Of a stretch of 63,891 nucleotides of DNA, positions 38,687 to 47,895 are shown piece after piece. The position numbers and the translations under genes are program-made. Location of the stretch: assembly GCA_000209815.1 (NCBI GenBank), contig FP929036.1, positions 2,675,852 through 2,739,742 of the forward strand. Direction: 5' to 3'. This DNA is from Butyrivibrio fibrisolvens 16/4. GTDB lineage: Bacteria > Bacillota > Clostridia > Lachnospirales > Lachnospiraceae. The notes under the pieces were generated by a model, which was given only the letters and a program-made list of their open reading frames with translations, was not told the DNA's origin and did no database searches. Position 1 is the stretch's first letter. Each line of letters begins with the position of its first letter.

Positions 38687-38702
38687 TGGTGGCTCTTTAT
38701 TA
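38672..38702. terminator. Terminator between the PucR-type gene and galK
   Basis: AGAGCCACCA / TGGTGGCTCT form a 10-bp stem with the TAA stop of the regulator gene in its loop; TTTATTATTT follows on the plus strand. It can serve both convergent genes. Confidence 0.75.
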
Positions 38703-38708
38703 TTTATA

Positions 38709-39878
38709 TTATGCTAATCTTCTAGCGCCGTCGCCGATATCTACTACGTAGAACTCTGCGTCTAAATCAAATTTTTCTTTGTAAGCCTTGCCTACAACTT
38801 CTTTAAAGTTCTCAACAGCCTCATCCTTTACGATTGCTACTGTACAACCTCCGAAGCCGCCGCCTGTGATGCGGGCACCGATTACACCTGGAACTGACCA
38901 CTCTGTTTCTACAAGGAAATCTACCTCTTCACAAGATACTTCGTAGTCATCGCGGAGTGAAACGTGGCTAGCGTTCATAAGCTTACCAAATGTTTCGATA
39001 TCGTTCTTATTAAGCGCATCTACAGCCTTGATTGTACGCTGGTTCTCAGCTACTGCATGCTTTGCTCTTCTGTAGCAAACCTCGTCCTTAATAGCGCTGC
39101 CATACTTTTCAAATTCCTCGTCTGTAAGCTCACCAAGAGTGCTGATGCCGCATACTGTCTGAAGATCTGCAAGAGCCTGAGCACTTTCATTTCTTCTATC
39201 GTTATATGCGCTGTCTACAAGTGAGTGCTTTACCTTAGAATTTGTGATAACAATCTTAGCTCCTTCAAGCTTTACGCTGGCATATTTATAGGATAAATCT
39301 GCACAGTCAAGGAAAATGGCGTGGTCTTTTTGTCCCATTGCTACCGCAAATTGGTCCATTATACCGCAATTACATCCATTAAAGTTGTTCTCTGAGTACT
39401 GTCCGATAAGGGCAAGGTCTATCATACTCTTATCAAGACCAAAAATATCTGTAAGAACTGTGCCTGTAAGCACCTCAAGTGAAGCAGATGATGAAAGTCC
39501 TGAGCCGTTAGGAATATTGCCCCAAACAACCATTTCAAATCCAGATTTAATTTCCGAACCCTTCTCGATAAGAGCCCAAACAACACCAAGTGGATAGTTT
39601 GCCCAGCTATATTCATCCTTATTTGTAAGATCATCAAGTGAGCTTTCGATAACTCCTACACGTTCAATATTTGCAGAGTACAGTTTAATCACTCTGTCAT
39701 CGCGCTTTCTAGCTACTGCGTATGTTCCAATTGTAAGTGCGCATGGAAATACGTGTCCGCCATTGTAATCAGTGTGTTCTCCAATAAGATTTACACGTCC
39801 TGGAGCGAAGTATGTGCGGATGTCACCGCCCTCTCCGAACTTCTCTTCAAAGATAACTTTTAATTCTTTCTCGTTCAT
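38709..39878 (-). CDS. galK: Galactokinase
   Basis: The 389-residue GHMP kinase has the galactokinase signature GRVNLIGEHTDYNGG (residues ~28-42), the ATP loop GLSSSASLEV near residue 130 and the C-terminal GGGFGGCTVA motif. It phosphorylates galactose at C1, the first Leloir step. It lies downstream of the lactose module and a small membrane-protein gene, in line with use of the galactose released by LacZ. galT and galE are not in the window. Confidence 0.97.
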   Translation of the reverse strand: MNEKELKVIFEEKFGEGGDIRTYFAPGRVNLIGEHTDYNGGHVFPCALTIGTYAVARKRDDRVIKLYSANIERVGVIESSLDDLTNKDEYSWANYPLGVVWALIEKGSEIKSGFEMVVWGNIPNGSGLSSSASLEVLTGTVLTDIFGLDKSMIDLALIGQYSENNFNGCNCGIMDQFAVAMGQKDHAIFLDCADLSYKYASVKLEGAKIVITNSKVKHSLVDSAYNDRRNESAQALADLQTVCGISTLGELTDEEFEKYGSAIKDEVCYRRAKHAVAENQRTIKAVDALNKNDIETFGKLMNASHVSLRDDYEVSCEEVDFLVETEWSVPGVIGARITGGGFGGCTVAIVKDEAVENFKEVVGKAYKEKFDLDAEFYVVDIGDGARRLA

Positions 39879-39880
39879 GA

Positions 39881-40410
39881 TTATCCCCTATAAATATCTC
39901 TCTTGTTATATTTCTCCATTGCATTAAGCAACTTGTCAGAAGGTGTGAATAATACTTTGAAATCGTTGCCTTTTGCCTCGCTGTGAGCCACTAAAATGTA
40001 ATCTTTTAACTCCTCGTTATGTGCTGAGCAGTCATAAGTCTTGAGCTGAACATGGTCAAACCTAAGTGATTCATTGGTTCCCATAGCTGCAACCATCTTA
40101 ATCTCGCTTGATTCGATACTAACAACTTTTTTCTCTTGGAATTATCGATGATTTTTGCGATTTCTAAGCTACCATTAGTATAATCATACTCATACTCTAC
40201 ATTTTTGTTATTAACAATTAAAAATAAATCAATAACAATCAAAACAATAAATGCTATAAGGAAAATGTACTTTAGATGATTGTCCATTACAGTAAATCCA
40301 CCTAATGTAACCAGACACATAGCCATTAATCCAAGCTTTCTTGTCTTATCCTGAGGTGTCTCAACTACCTTTACCGCATCCTCAACAAAAGTGTCATTTG
40401 ATTCAAACAT
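39881..40410 (-). CDS. Small membrane protein, DUF6106-like (frameshifted)
   Basis: Two overlapping frames (40006-40434 and 39881-40096) form one protein of about 176 residues if the A6 run at 40127-40132 gains one base: NSKRKK then VVSIESSEIKMVAAMG. The start is ATG 40410, with GGAGG 7 bases upstream. Two membrane helices lie at residues ~28-65, followed by a cytosolic domain (EYEYDYTNGSLEIAKI) resembling Lachnospiraceae DUF6106 proteins. The function is unknown. Its stop is 3 bases before the galK start, so it is coupled with galK. Confidence 0.65.
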
Positions 40411-40431
40411 AATTCGTCCCTCCATAATAAA

Positions 40432-40470
40432 CAATTGCCGACTGCTATATCCAAACAGCAGTCGACAATT
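40432..40470 (-). terminator. Terminator after lacZ
   Basis: ATTGTCGACTGCT / AGCAGTCGGCAAT form a 13-bp stem with one G-T pair, followed by TGTTTATT on the minus strand. It lies 9 bases past the lacZ stop. The weak T-run may allow read-through into galK. Confidence 0.75.
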
Positions 40471-40478
40471 ATTATAGC

Positions 40479-43400
40479 TTAAATTCCCCTAAAACTAAAG
40501 GAAATCTGCATTTCTTTACTATTATCAAGCATAAATTCTGGATGAGTTTTTGCACCCCAAGTATCGTCACCTGCTACACCCATCTGCATTCCCACTCTAA
40601 CGAATGTAAAATGTGATTTTGGAAGCTCTGTCTTGTGGTGTGCTTCATCTATTTCGTGCACAGAATATGGCAATGCTGAAAAACCAAGGTTATTTGATAG
40701 GAATAAAATTCCATCTCCCTTATCATCTGTAAGCTGTCCATAGCGTACCTCCTGATGATTTCCACATTCCTGTGGAACAAGGTACTTAGCCATATTGTCT
40801 TCAACCTTATTGGCAAATACACCTATTTTAGCGTGATCTCTGTCTAGGTAATTCTCCTGAGGACCTTTGCCATACCACTCAAGATTAGAAAGCTCATTAT
40901 CCAGCACAAAAGCCATAGAAAGCTCTGGAAGCTCACCAATCTCAGCAGATTTTGGAAGCTTTAATGTGCAATCTACTATACCATCAGCATTTACAATATA
41001 CTCTACAGTACATTTTCCTGCTGGTTTAGTGGCTAAATGATATGTATAAATCACCTTTACACAATCATTGGAAGCCTCCACTATCGGTGGCTCATTAATA
41101 TTCTCATCCATTACTGATGTAGAAATATACTTGCTTGCCAGCTTCCACTGACCAGCTCTGAATGGTAGCTGATTAGCCAAATCATTTTCAGTCATTGGTC
41201 TCCAGAAGTTTGGAAGTACAATTCTCTTTAAAAGCTCCTTACCGTGGTATTTGTATGAGCTTAGGCCTCTTTGACCTACAAATAATACTTCAAAATCTTC
41301 GCCCTTTACCCCAAGGTTATGGAATCCCTGAGTAACCGTTAAAGGCTGCTTTCTACCACTTTCGTATATGAATCTTCCAATTGTGGTCTGACCATAAGCC
41401 ACTTCGTGACCCTTTCTAGCCCACAAAGTATCCTCAGAAAGCACAAATGAAAGTGTAACAACGTACTCGTTATCCTTTGGCAGATTAAGCTCCAGCTCAT
41501 AATCTATTTCCTCTAATGGAGGACAGTCGATTGTAAGCTCTTCCTCAGCAATAAGCTCTCCTATGCGCTCTATGGTAAGGATTGCAGTGTACTCATTTGT
41601 ATTTGTAAACAGGTTTCTGTTTTCAATATGAGCTACTCCATCTTTTATTGTGATTTTGATATTTTGATAATCGTACTTTACTTCCTGCATTTTAGGGCTT
41701 GGCAATCGACCCTTGCTATAGCAGATTCCATCTCCTGAAAAGCTGCCATCGTTTGGTCTGTCGTCGAAATCTCCACCGTAGCCCTCAAATTCCTCGCCGT
41801 AGCAGTCCTTTGTGGTGATTGCCTGATCGATGTAATCCCAGATAAATCCGCCCTGGAATCTAGGCTCCTCATATGCAAGCTCTGTATATTTGAACATTGC
41901 TCCGCAGGAATTACCCATGGCATGCATATATTCGCAATTTATGTATGGCTTATCCTTATGATTCTTAAGCCACTCTTTAATATCCTTAACCTTAACATAC
42001 ATTGTAGATTCCATATCTGACAAATCTACACGTCTATCATTAAATACTCCCTCGTAATGAACCAGTCTACCAGCATCCCATTTATGCAACAAATCTTGCA
42101 TCTTGCGTAAATTTGTGCCGCCATAGGACTCATTTCCTAAAGACCATATCAAAATACAAGGATGATTCTTGTCTCTTTCGAACATGTTATGGGCTCTATC
42201 GATAACATTGTCCGAATATTCTGGTCTATCTCCAGGAACAGCATAGCTATCGTCCTTTAACTTAAGAATCTGTATAGGAGTCTGCCATGTTCCGTGAGTC
42301 TCCAGATTCGTCTCATCAATTACATACAGTCCGAAAATATCACAAAGTCTGTAAAATACAGTCTGATTTGGATAATGACTGGTTCGTATAGCATTAATAT
42401 TATTTTTCTTAATTGTAATTATATCCTGAAGAATCTCCCCCTCTGAGAGAACTCTTCCTGTTGATGATGAAAATTCGTGACGGTTAACGCCTTTAAATAC
42501 AATACGTTTGCCATTAATGTGCATCAAACCGTCTTTCATCTCAAAACGTCTGAAACCAACTTTTTCTTTAACAACCTCTGTCAGTCTTCCTGTTTCGCCA
42601 AACACATTCATATGTAAATCAAAGAGATATGGATGCTCAGCGCTCCATAGCTTTGGCTCTCTGACATGAAGCTCAAAATGATTGTCTCCCTCATTAACGG
42701 TAATTTTATTTAGAATGTCCACATCATCATCTGATAATGTCATCTGAACAAGACCGCTTCCAACCACCTTCATATCAAGCACTAAAGTGGCATCTTTATA
42801 GTCGTCATCTAATAGTGTCTGGATGCGTAAATCCTTAATGTGAGTAGCAGGAATAGTATATAAATATACTTCTCTGAAAATACCTGAGAATCTAAAGAAA
42901 TCCTGATCCTCGCACCAGCTGCCGGCTGTCCATTTGAACACCTGAACTGCCAGCTTATTCTCTCCCTCTTTTATAAATGGTGTTAAATCAAATTCTGAAG
43001 GAGTGAAGGAATCCTCGCTATATCCTACATATTTTCCATTTAGCCAAAGAGCAAATCCACTCTCTACACCCTGAAATGAAATAAATATCGGCTTTCCCTT
43101 CATAAAATCAGGTACTTCAAAGTATTTTACATAATTGCCAACTGGATTTTCCTCTGATGGAATCTCTCCTGGTTCTATTGCTTCGTGACCATCCCAAGGA
43201 TACTGGGTGTTCACATACATAATTTTGTCATAACCCTCTAATTGGATATGGGCAGGAACTTTTATATCATCCCATCCACGGCAATCTCTGTCTTCTTCAA
43301 AAAACGTCTTGTCACAGCACTCGTAATTTTTAGCGTATTCAAACTTCCACATTCCATTAAGAGAATGCTTAAAATTTGATTTCTCACCATAAGCATAGCT

Positions 43401-43496
43401 CTCGTTATCGTAATACTCGTGGTCTGAGTGTGGATCTAATCTATTTTCTTGAAAAATTCTAGGGTTGCTAACAATTGAATAATTGAATTCAGACAT
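40479..43496 (-). CDS. lacZ: Beta-galactosidase (GH2)
   Basis: The 1005-residue enzyme has the full GH2 layout: a sugar-binding jelly roll (~residues 45-215), an immunoglobulin-like domain, a TIM barrel with acid/base Glu in ILIWSLGNESYGG and nucleophile Glu in INCEYMHAMGNSCG, and a C-terminal Bgal small-chain domain (from ~730). No signal peptide is seen, so it is cytosolic. It hydrolyses lactose or galacto-oligosaccharides brought in by the upstream ABC permeases. It follows lacG by 61 bases that include a hairpin. Confidence 0.96.
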   Translation of the reverse strand: MSEFNYSIVSNPRIFQENRLDPHSDHEYYDNESYAYGEKSNFKHSLNGMWKFEYAKNYECCDKTFFEEDRDCRGWDDIKVPAHIQLEGYDKIMYVNTQYPWDGHEAIEPGEIPSEENPVGNYVKYFEVPDFMKGKPIFISFQGVESGFALWLNGKYVGYSEDSFTPSEFDLTPFIKEGENKLAVQVFKWTAGSWCEDQDFFRFSGIFREVYLYTIPATHIKDLRIQTLLDDDYKDATLVLDMKVVGSGLVQMTLSDDDVDILNKITVNEGDNHFELHVREPKLWSAEHPYLFDLHMNVFGETGRLTEVVKEKVGFRRFEMKDGLMHINGKRIVFKGVNRHEFSSSTGRVLSEGEILQDIITIKKNNINAIRTSHYPNQTVFYRLCDIFGLYVIDETNLETHGTWQTPIQILKLKDDSYAVPGDRPEYSDNVIDRAHNMFERDKNHPCILIWSLGNESYGGTNLRKMQDLLHKWDAGRLVHYEGVFNDRRVDLSDMESTMYVKVKDIKEWLKNHKDKPYINCEYMHAMGNSCGAMFKYTELAYEEPRFQGGFIWDYIDQAITTKDCYGEEFEGYGGDFDDRPNDGSFSGDGICYSKGRLPSPKMQEVKYDYQNIKITIKDGVAHIENRNLFTNTNEYTAILTIERIGELIAEEELTIDCPPLEEIDYELELNLPKDNEYVVTLSFVLSEDTLWARKGHEVAYGQTTIGRFIYESGRKQPLTVTQGFHNLGVKGEDFEVLFVGQRGLSSYKYHGKELLKRIVLPNFWRPMTENDLANQLPFRAGQWKLASKYISTSVMDENINEPPIVEASNDCVKVIYTYHLATKPAGKCTVEYIVNADGIVDCTLKLPKSAEIGELPELSMAFVLDNELSNLEWYGKGPQENYLDRDHAKIGVFANKVEDNMAKYLVPQECGNHQEVRYGQLTDDKGDGILFLSNNLGFSALPYSVHEIDEAHHKTELPKSHFTFVRVGMQMGVAGDDTWGAKTHPEFMLDNSKEMQISFSFRGI

Positions 43497-43523
43497 AGTC
43501 TTTTCCCCTTTTTTATTTATAAA

Positions 43524-43547
43524 GGGCGGACTAGCTATAGCCCGCCC
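43524..43547 (-). promoter_or_regulatory. Hairpin between lacG and lacZ
   Basis: GGGCGG / CCGCCC enclose a 12-base loop containing a further GCTA/TAGC pairing, followed by TTTATAA on the minus strand. It has no strong T-run. It may set the level of lacZ relative to the permeases or protect RNA ends. Confidence 0.45.
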
Positions 43548-43557
43548 CTATAGTTTG

Positions 43558-44394
43558 TTATTTTACTGAACCTGTAATACCTTCTGCGAACTGCTTCTGA
43601 AGTACGAAGAATACTATCATTGTAGGAAGAGAGCAGAATAATACGCCAAGCATTGTCATACCGTAATCTACTGTGTAACCGCTTGAAATGTTTGCTATGA
43701 ACATTGGCATTGTCTGAGCACGGTTGTCGCTCATAACTACCTTTGGCCACATATATGCGTTCCAAGCATTCATAAATGTTATAACAGCAGCTGCTGCATA
43801 GATTGATTTCTGAATAGGCACATACATCTTGAAAAAGATTTTCCATTCAGCAAGTCCATCAATTCTGGCTGCCTCCATGATGTCAGGTGGGAAATTTCTG
43901 GAATTCTGTCTGAACATCATAATCATAAATGGTGTCGAAATACCAGGAAGGATGAAAGCCCATACTGAGTTAAGAAGCTTTGCCTTTGATACGAGTCCGT
44001 ATAAAGGAACCATTGTTGCCACAGCTGGTACCATCATTGCAAGAAGAAGGATTCCAAATAATCTATCCTTACCCTTGTCGTGATAAAGCTCAAAACCATA
44101 ACCTGCTATTGAACACACGAAAAGTGTAACCAATGTCTGAACAATTGAGTAAAGGAATGAATTTCCCATACTGCTCCAAAGAGTTCCCTGTACTGCCTTT
44201 GAAAGATTTGCAAAGTTTACTGCAAGCTGACTTCCAAAAGCAATTGAACCTCTTGCCACATTAAGTGATGAATTAGTTGCTGCTGCAATCATCCAGTAAA
44301 GTGGAAATACTGAAATAAAAGAGCAGATGATAAGAAATATGTATGTAGGAATAAGCCTACGCTGTACCATTGATCTATTTTTCTTCTTAGTCAC
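43558..44394 (-). CDS. Sugar ABC transporter permease (MalG/LacG type)
   Basis: 278 residues from the GTG at 44394, chosen because AGGTGA stands 5 bases upstream; a GTG three codons earlier is possible. Six membrane helices are visible, with the EAA loop EAARIDGLAEWKIFFKMYVP near residue 195 that docks on the ATPase. It is the inner-membrane partner of the upstream MalF-type gene and overlaps its end by 8 bases. Confidence 0.9.
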   Translation of the reverse strand: MTKKKNRSMVQRRLIPTYIFLIICSFISVFPLYWMIAAATNSSLNVARGSIAFGSQLAVNFANLSKAVQGTLWSSMGNSFLYSIVQTLVTLFVCSIAGYGFELYHDKGKDRLFGILLLAMMVPAVATMVPLYGLVSKAKLLNSVWAFILPGISTPFMIMMFRQNSRNFPPDIMEAARIDGLAEWKIFFKMYVPIQKSIYAAAAVITFMNAWNAYMWPKVVMSDNRAQTMPMFIANISSGYTVDYGMTMLGVLFCSLPTMIVFFVLQKQFAEGITGSVK

Positions 44395-45268
44395 GTGTAT
44401 CACCTACTTTCAAATTGATGAATGCAAGAATTGCAACAAGGATGAATACTACAAATGACATTGCTGATGTGTAACCAAAGTTACCTACACCCTGACCAAA
44501 TGCCTGATTGTAAATGTAATGTGACATTGTAATTGTTGAGTTTGCTGGTCCACCACTTGTAAGGTTTACAGACTCATCAAATAACTGCAATGTACCATTG
44601 ATTGACATAATAGCTGTCATAACGATAGTTGGCTTAAGAAGTGGAACTGTAATATTCCAGAATGTTTTCCAGCCATTAGCTCCATCAATCTTTGCCGCCT
44701 CGTATACTGAATACTCAATATTCTGAAGACCAGCAAGATAAAATACCATATTGTAGCCGGTCCATCTCCAGATAAGAGCTATGATGATTACGGCTCTCGC
44801 TGTGCCTGCTGTTCCAAGAAAATTGATATTTTCGTGGGTGATTCCAATTCCCTGTAATACAGTATTGATAAGACCCTGTGTAGCAAACATCGATTTGAAA
44901 ATTAATGAATAAGATACAAGGGATGTAGCACAAGGTAAGAAGATACAAGTTCTAAAGAATCCCTTGAATTTAAGGTCCTTATTGTTAAGAAGCTGAGCTA
45001 AAAGAATAGCTAAGATTAACATAATAGGAACTTCTATTATCAAATAAAGGAATGTATTTTTCATAGATGTTTTGAAAATTACATCCTGTAGCATTCGTTG
45101 GTAATTATATGTAAGTGGGTCAGCAAACTTGATGTTTACGCCCTTTCCTGTTTTAAACGATGTGATTAAAGCCTGAATAATTGGATAAAAGCTCATTATG
45201 AAAATGAGTATTGTTGCTGGTGTAAGGAACAACCAGCCGGCTGCCAATTGCTTATTCGCAAGTGTCAT
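44387..45268 (-). CDS. Sugar ABC transporter permease (MalF/LacF type)
   Basis: 293 residues from the ATG at 45268 (MTLANKQLAAGWLF). Six membrane helices and the EAA loop EAAKIDGANGWKTFWNITVP are visible. The listed frame extends 21 codons upstream through a hairpin, which is unlikely to be translated. A better start may be GTG 45288 with an AGGGGG site, which would need one base added to the A5 run at 45275-45279. It pairs with LacG for di- or oligosaccharide uptake. Confidence 0.88.
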   Translation of the reverse strand: MTLANKQLAAGWLFLTPATILIFIMSFYPIIQALITSFKTGKGVNIKFADPLTYNYQRMLQDVIFKTSMKNTFLYLIIEVPIMLILAILLAQLLNNKDLKFKGFFRTCIFLPCATSLVSYSLIFKSMFATQGLINTVLQGIGITHENINFLGTAGTARAVIIIALIWRWTGYNMVFYLAGLQNIEYSVYEAAKIDGANGWKTFWNITVPLLKPTIVMTAIMSINGTLQLFDESVNLTSGGPANSTITMSHYIYNQAFGQGVGNFGYTSAMSFVVFILVAILAFINLKVGDTRD

Positions 45269-45307
45269 TCCATGTTTTTCTTCTCCACGTTGGCATCCCC
45301 CTTCTTT

Positions 45308-45337
45308 AAAAATGGGAAGTGGGCTAGCCACTTCCCA
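45308..45337 (-). terminator. Attenuating terminator between the binding-protein gene and the permeases
   Basis: TGGGAAGTGG / CCACTTCCCA form a perfect 10-bp stem with a 5-base loop and a TTTTT tail on the minus strand, 35 bases past the binding-protein stop. Partial termination would give more binding protein than permease, a common arrangement. Confidence 0.75.
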
Positions 45338-45371
45338 GATAAATCAAATCATTTTTGTTTCTGATTAAATA

Positions 45372-46733
45372 TTAAAGACCCATCTCGAATCTAAGGTTTG
45401 TCTCAGCTTCCTCAAGAGCCTGCTCTGTTGTGTAACCATTCTCGATTACGTTCTGAAGAGCTGTACCAAGAGCTGTTCTTGCTGAGTAGTGGTAATCAGA
45501 CTGCTCAACTGTAGGAACGTTCTGTGTGTAAGCTACGATGTCAGCGTAGATAGCCTGGCCATTGAAGAAATCAACACCCTGCTGGTAAACATCTGACTCT
45601 GCAGCTGCTGCACATGTTCCGATAACACCACCGTTAAGAAGTGCCTCATCATATGTTGTAGACTGTCCGTCCTCTGCTGAACGACCACCAAATGTGTAAG
45701 CTAAGAAATCTTTAGCAAGATCTGTCTTCTTGCAGTTACCTGTGATGTAAAGTGAAGAACCACCATTTGAAGCGTATCCTGGCTTGCCTGTAAGTGATGG
45801 AGCAGGAACGATTTCCCACTTACCAGAGTTCTCAGAAACCTGCTTCATTGTAGGAATAATCCAGTTACCATTGAATACACCTGCTACCATATCTCCCTGG
45901 ATAGCCTGATCTGTGTAATCTGACCAGTCATTTGCAAGGTAAAGAACATTGTCCTGAGCCATCTTTGCGATGATTTCAAATACCTGTACAAGAGCCTTGT
46001 TATCCTTGATGTATGGCTCGCCATCCTTAAACTGTGAAACGCCTTCTTCCTGAAGCATCATGTAGAATAAGTCGTTTCCGCTACCATCCATACAAAGGAG
46101 GTGCTTTCCTGTTGTCTCATATACCTTCTGTCCAATTTCATCGAACTTCTCCCAAGTGATACCCTTAACATCTTCGATTGAGTATCCTGCCTGCTCAAGA
46201 AGGTCTGTTCTGTATGCGAAGATTGCTGTACCAGCATCTACAGGGAAACCATAGTGCTTTCCATTGATTGTAGAATATGAAAGCTTCTCAGCTCCAAGTC
46301 CTGACCAATCGCAATCTGCATCATCAGCATCCTGCCAAGCATCTGGATAGTTTGTTACGTACTGCTGGATGTAGTGATCCTGGAAAAGTACGATATCTGG
46401 TAATGTGCTGTAGTCACCAGCTTCTGCTGCAAGTGTAACTGCCTGCTCAACATCTGAAGACTGTGACTGTGTAATAATCTCAAGCTTGAAGTCAGGGTTT
46501 ACATCCTGATAATCCTTTTCAGCTGCCTTAAGAGCTGGGATATTAAAGTTTTCATCCCAAGCGTAAACTGTTAAGGTGTTCTCGTCGTCTGACTGAACGT
46601 CTGCTGCTGCAGCACCCTCTTCTGTAGCTGCTGCATCGTCTGTTGTTTCTGCTGCTGTGTCTGAGCCACCGCAAGCTACCATAGAAGCTGCCATAGCACC
46701 AACAAGCATGAGTGAAAGTAATTTCTTCTTCAT
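45372..46733 (-). CDS. Sugar-binding lipoprotein of the lactose-type ABC transporter
   Basis: 453 residues from the ATG at 46733. A lipoprotein signal peptide (MKKKLLSLMLVGAMAASMVAC) is followed by an acidic Ala/Thr-rich spacer (residues ~22-52) and a family 1 solute-binding domain (LTVYAWDENFNIPALKAAE). It is anchored by the Cys at the outer face of the membrane and hands sugar to LacF/LacG. It is the first gene of the lac module, behind its own promoter, and is followed by a partial terminator. The ligand is inferred from adjacent lacZ. Confidence 0.92.
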   Translation of the reverse strand: MKKKLLSLMLVGAMAASMVACGGSDTAAETTDDAAATEEGAAAADVQSDDENTLTVYAWDENFNIPALKAAEKDYQDVNPDFKLEIITQSQSSDVEQAVTLAAEAGDYSTLPDIVLFQDHYIQQYVTNYPDAWQDADDADCDWSGLGAEKLSYSTINGKHYGFPVDAGTAIFAYRTDLLEQAGYSIEDVKGITWEKFDEIGQKVYETTGKHLLCMDGSGNDLFYMMLQEEGVSQFKDGEPYIKDNKALVQVFEIIAKMAQDNVLYLANDWSDYTDQAIQGDMVAGVFNGNWIIPTMKQVSENSGKWEIVPAPSLTGKPGYASNGGSSLYITGNCKKTDLAKDFLAYTFGGRSAEDGQSTTYDEALLNGGVIGTCAAAAESDVYQQGVDFFNGQAIYADIVAYTQNVPTVEQSDYHYSARTALGTALQNVIENGYTTEQALEEAETNLRFEMGL

Positions 46734-46774
46734 TCTTTCCATTCTCCTTATTGTTTAAAAATTCGAGCGATGCA

Positions 46775-46791
46775 TTGTGCACTATGCACAA
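46775..46791. promoter_or_regulatory. 17-bp perfect palindrome in the lac leader
   Basis: TTGTGCA-CTA-TGCACAA is a perfect inverted repeat with a 3-base centre, 42 bases before the binding-protein ATG and ~60 bases after the predicted promoter. It may be an operator or a small RNA hairpin. It lacks the central CG of LacI/CcpA sites. Confidence 0.4.
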
Positions 46792-46849
46792 ATCCAATCC
46801 CAATACTCGCTCCTCATATGGTCATAATACTAGTTCCTTTGTTTTTATG

Positions 46850-46877
46850 ATTGTATAAATGCTCCAAAAAATTGCAA
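46850..46877 (-). promoter_or_regulatory. Promoter of the lac module
   Basis: On the minus strand TTGCAA (46872-46877), a 16-base spacer and TACAAT (46850-46855) lie ~115 bases before the binding-protein start, between it and the AraC-gene terminator. Confidence 0.5.
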
Positions 46878-46912
46878 ATTCGACTATTTAGACGGGTAAT
46901 GATAATTGTTTT

Positions 46913-47877
46913 TTAACGAAAATGTGAAAAAAGGATGGTAACACTACCATCCTTTTTTAGCACTAATCTTATAATTCTTTTTGTTAATCCTATATGACTT
47001 TCGTCCTTCTTCCACTGATAAGGAGTTTTTCCTGTCAGCTTTTTAAAGTTCCTGTTAAAGGTGGATGGAGTTTGATACCCCACTCTAAATCCCACCTCTT
47101 CCATAGCGTAATCTTTTTTTGGATTAACTCGCAGGCCTTATCAATGCGAACCATGTTTAAATAGTCCAGAGGCTTCATGCTCATACTTTCCTCAAATATG
47201 CGCCTAAAATGACTTTCTGAAAGTCCACATTCGTGAGCCACATCTGCCATCTTCAAATCCTCTGCATAATGCTCCGCTATATAGCTAACACTTTTTTCTA
47301 TATAGCTATTCATACGCTTCTCTTCCAGCGTAAGGCTAGAACTCATATCCTCGTTGATACGAAGTAGCTCTACTACAAATGCTCTAAGATATCCTCTTAC
47401 CGCATCCTTGTAATAAGGCTTTTTCTCTCGATATTCCTCAATAATGTTTTTCACTATATTGGTCATAGCCTTATTTTGATTCCATGAAACGATATATCCC
47501 TGATTATTGATTCGTTTCAGAACCTCCTCTGGAAGCATTCGCTTAAACTGCATCTCATTTCTTATAAAGCTATTAATATCAATGTAAATGTACTCCCATT
47601 TACAAATACCCTTATTAAAGCTCTTTGTCTCGTGTGGGATATTCTCTGGAATAATAGTAATTATGCCGCCTTTATATGCCACATTAGCATCTTCTATTGT
47701 CAGCATTCCATTGCCCCAATAACAATATCCTATCTCCATATAGTTGTGGAAATGCAGAAGATTCTCCTGCTCTGCTCCATAGCTTCTTACCCAGGAATCC
47801 CCAAGAAGTGCCATTACGTAATGACCATCTGGAATCTCATAATATCTGTATTCAATTTGTTTCTTCTGTTTTGCCAT
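46913..47877 (-). CDS. AraC-family regulator (frameshifted)
   Basis: The N-terminal part (47035-47877) carries a cupin-like sugar-sensing domain (residues ~1-150, GNGMLTIEDANVAYKGG) and the first AraC helix-turn-helix (MADVAHECGLSESHFRRIF). The second helix-turn-helix is in another frame (EEVGFRVGYQTPSTFNRNFK), joined if the A7 run at 47114-47120 gains one base. The true end is probably just before the hairpin at 46927; the A5 run near 46979 may hide another shift. It lies directly upstream of the lac module on the same strand, with a terminator between, and is its likely activator. Confidence 0.8.
46927..46958 (-). terminator. Terminator of the AraC-type gene
   Basis: GGATGGTA / TACCATCC, flanked by A6 and T6, form a strong stem with a small loop and run of Ts. 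The reading frame of the regulator runs through it, which suggests a further base error just upstream. Confidence 0.85.
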
Positions 47878-47895
47878 AGTACCTATTACCGCCTT

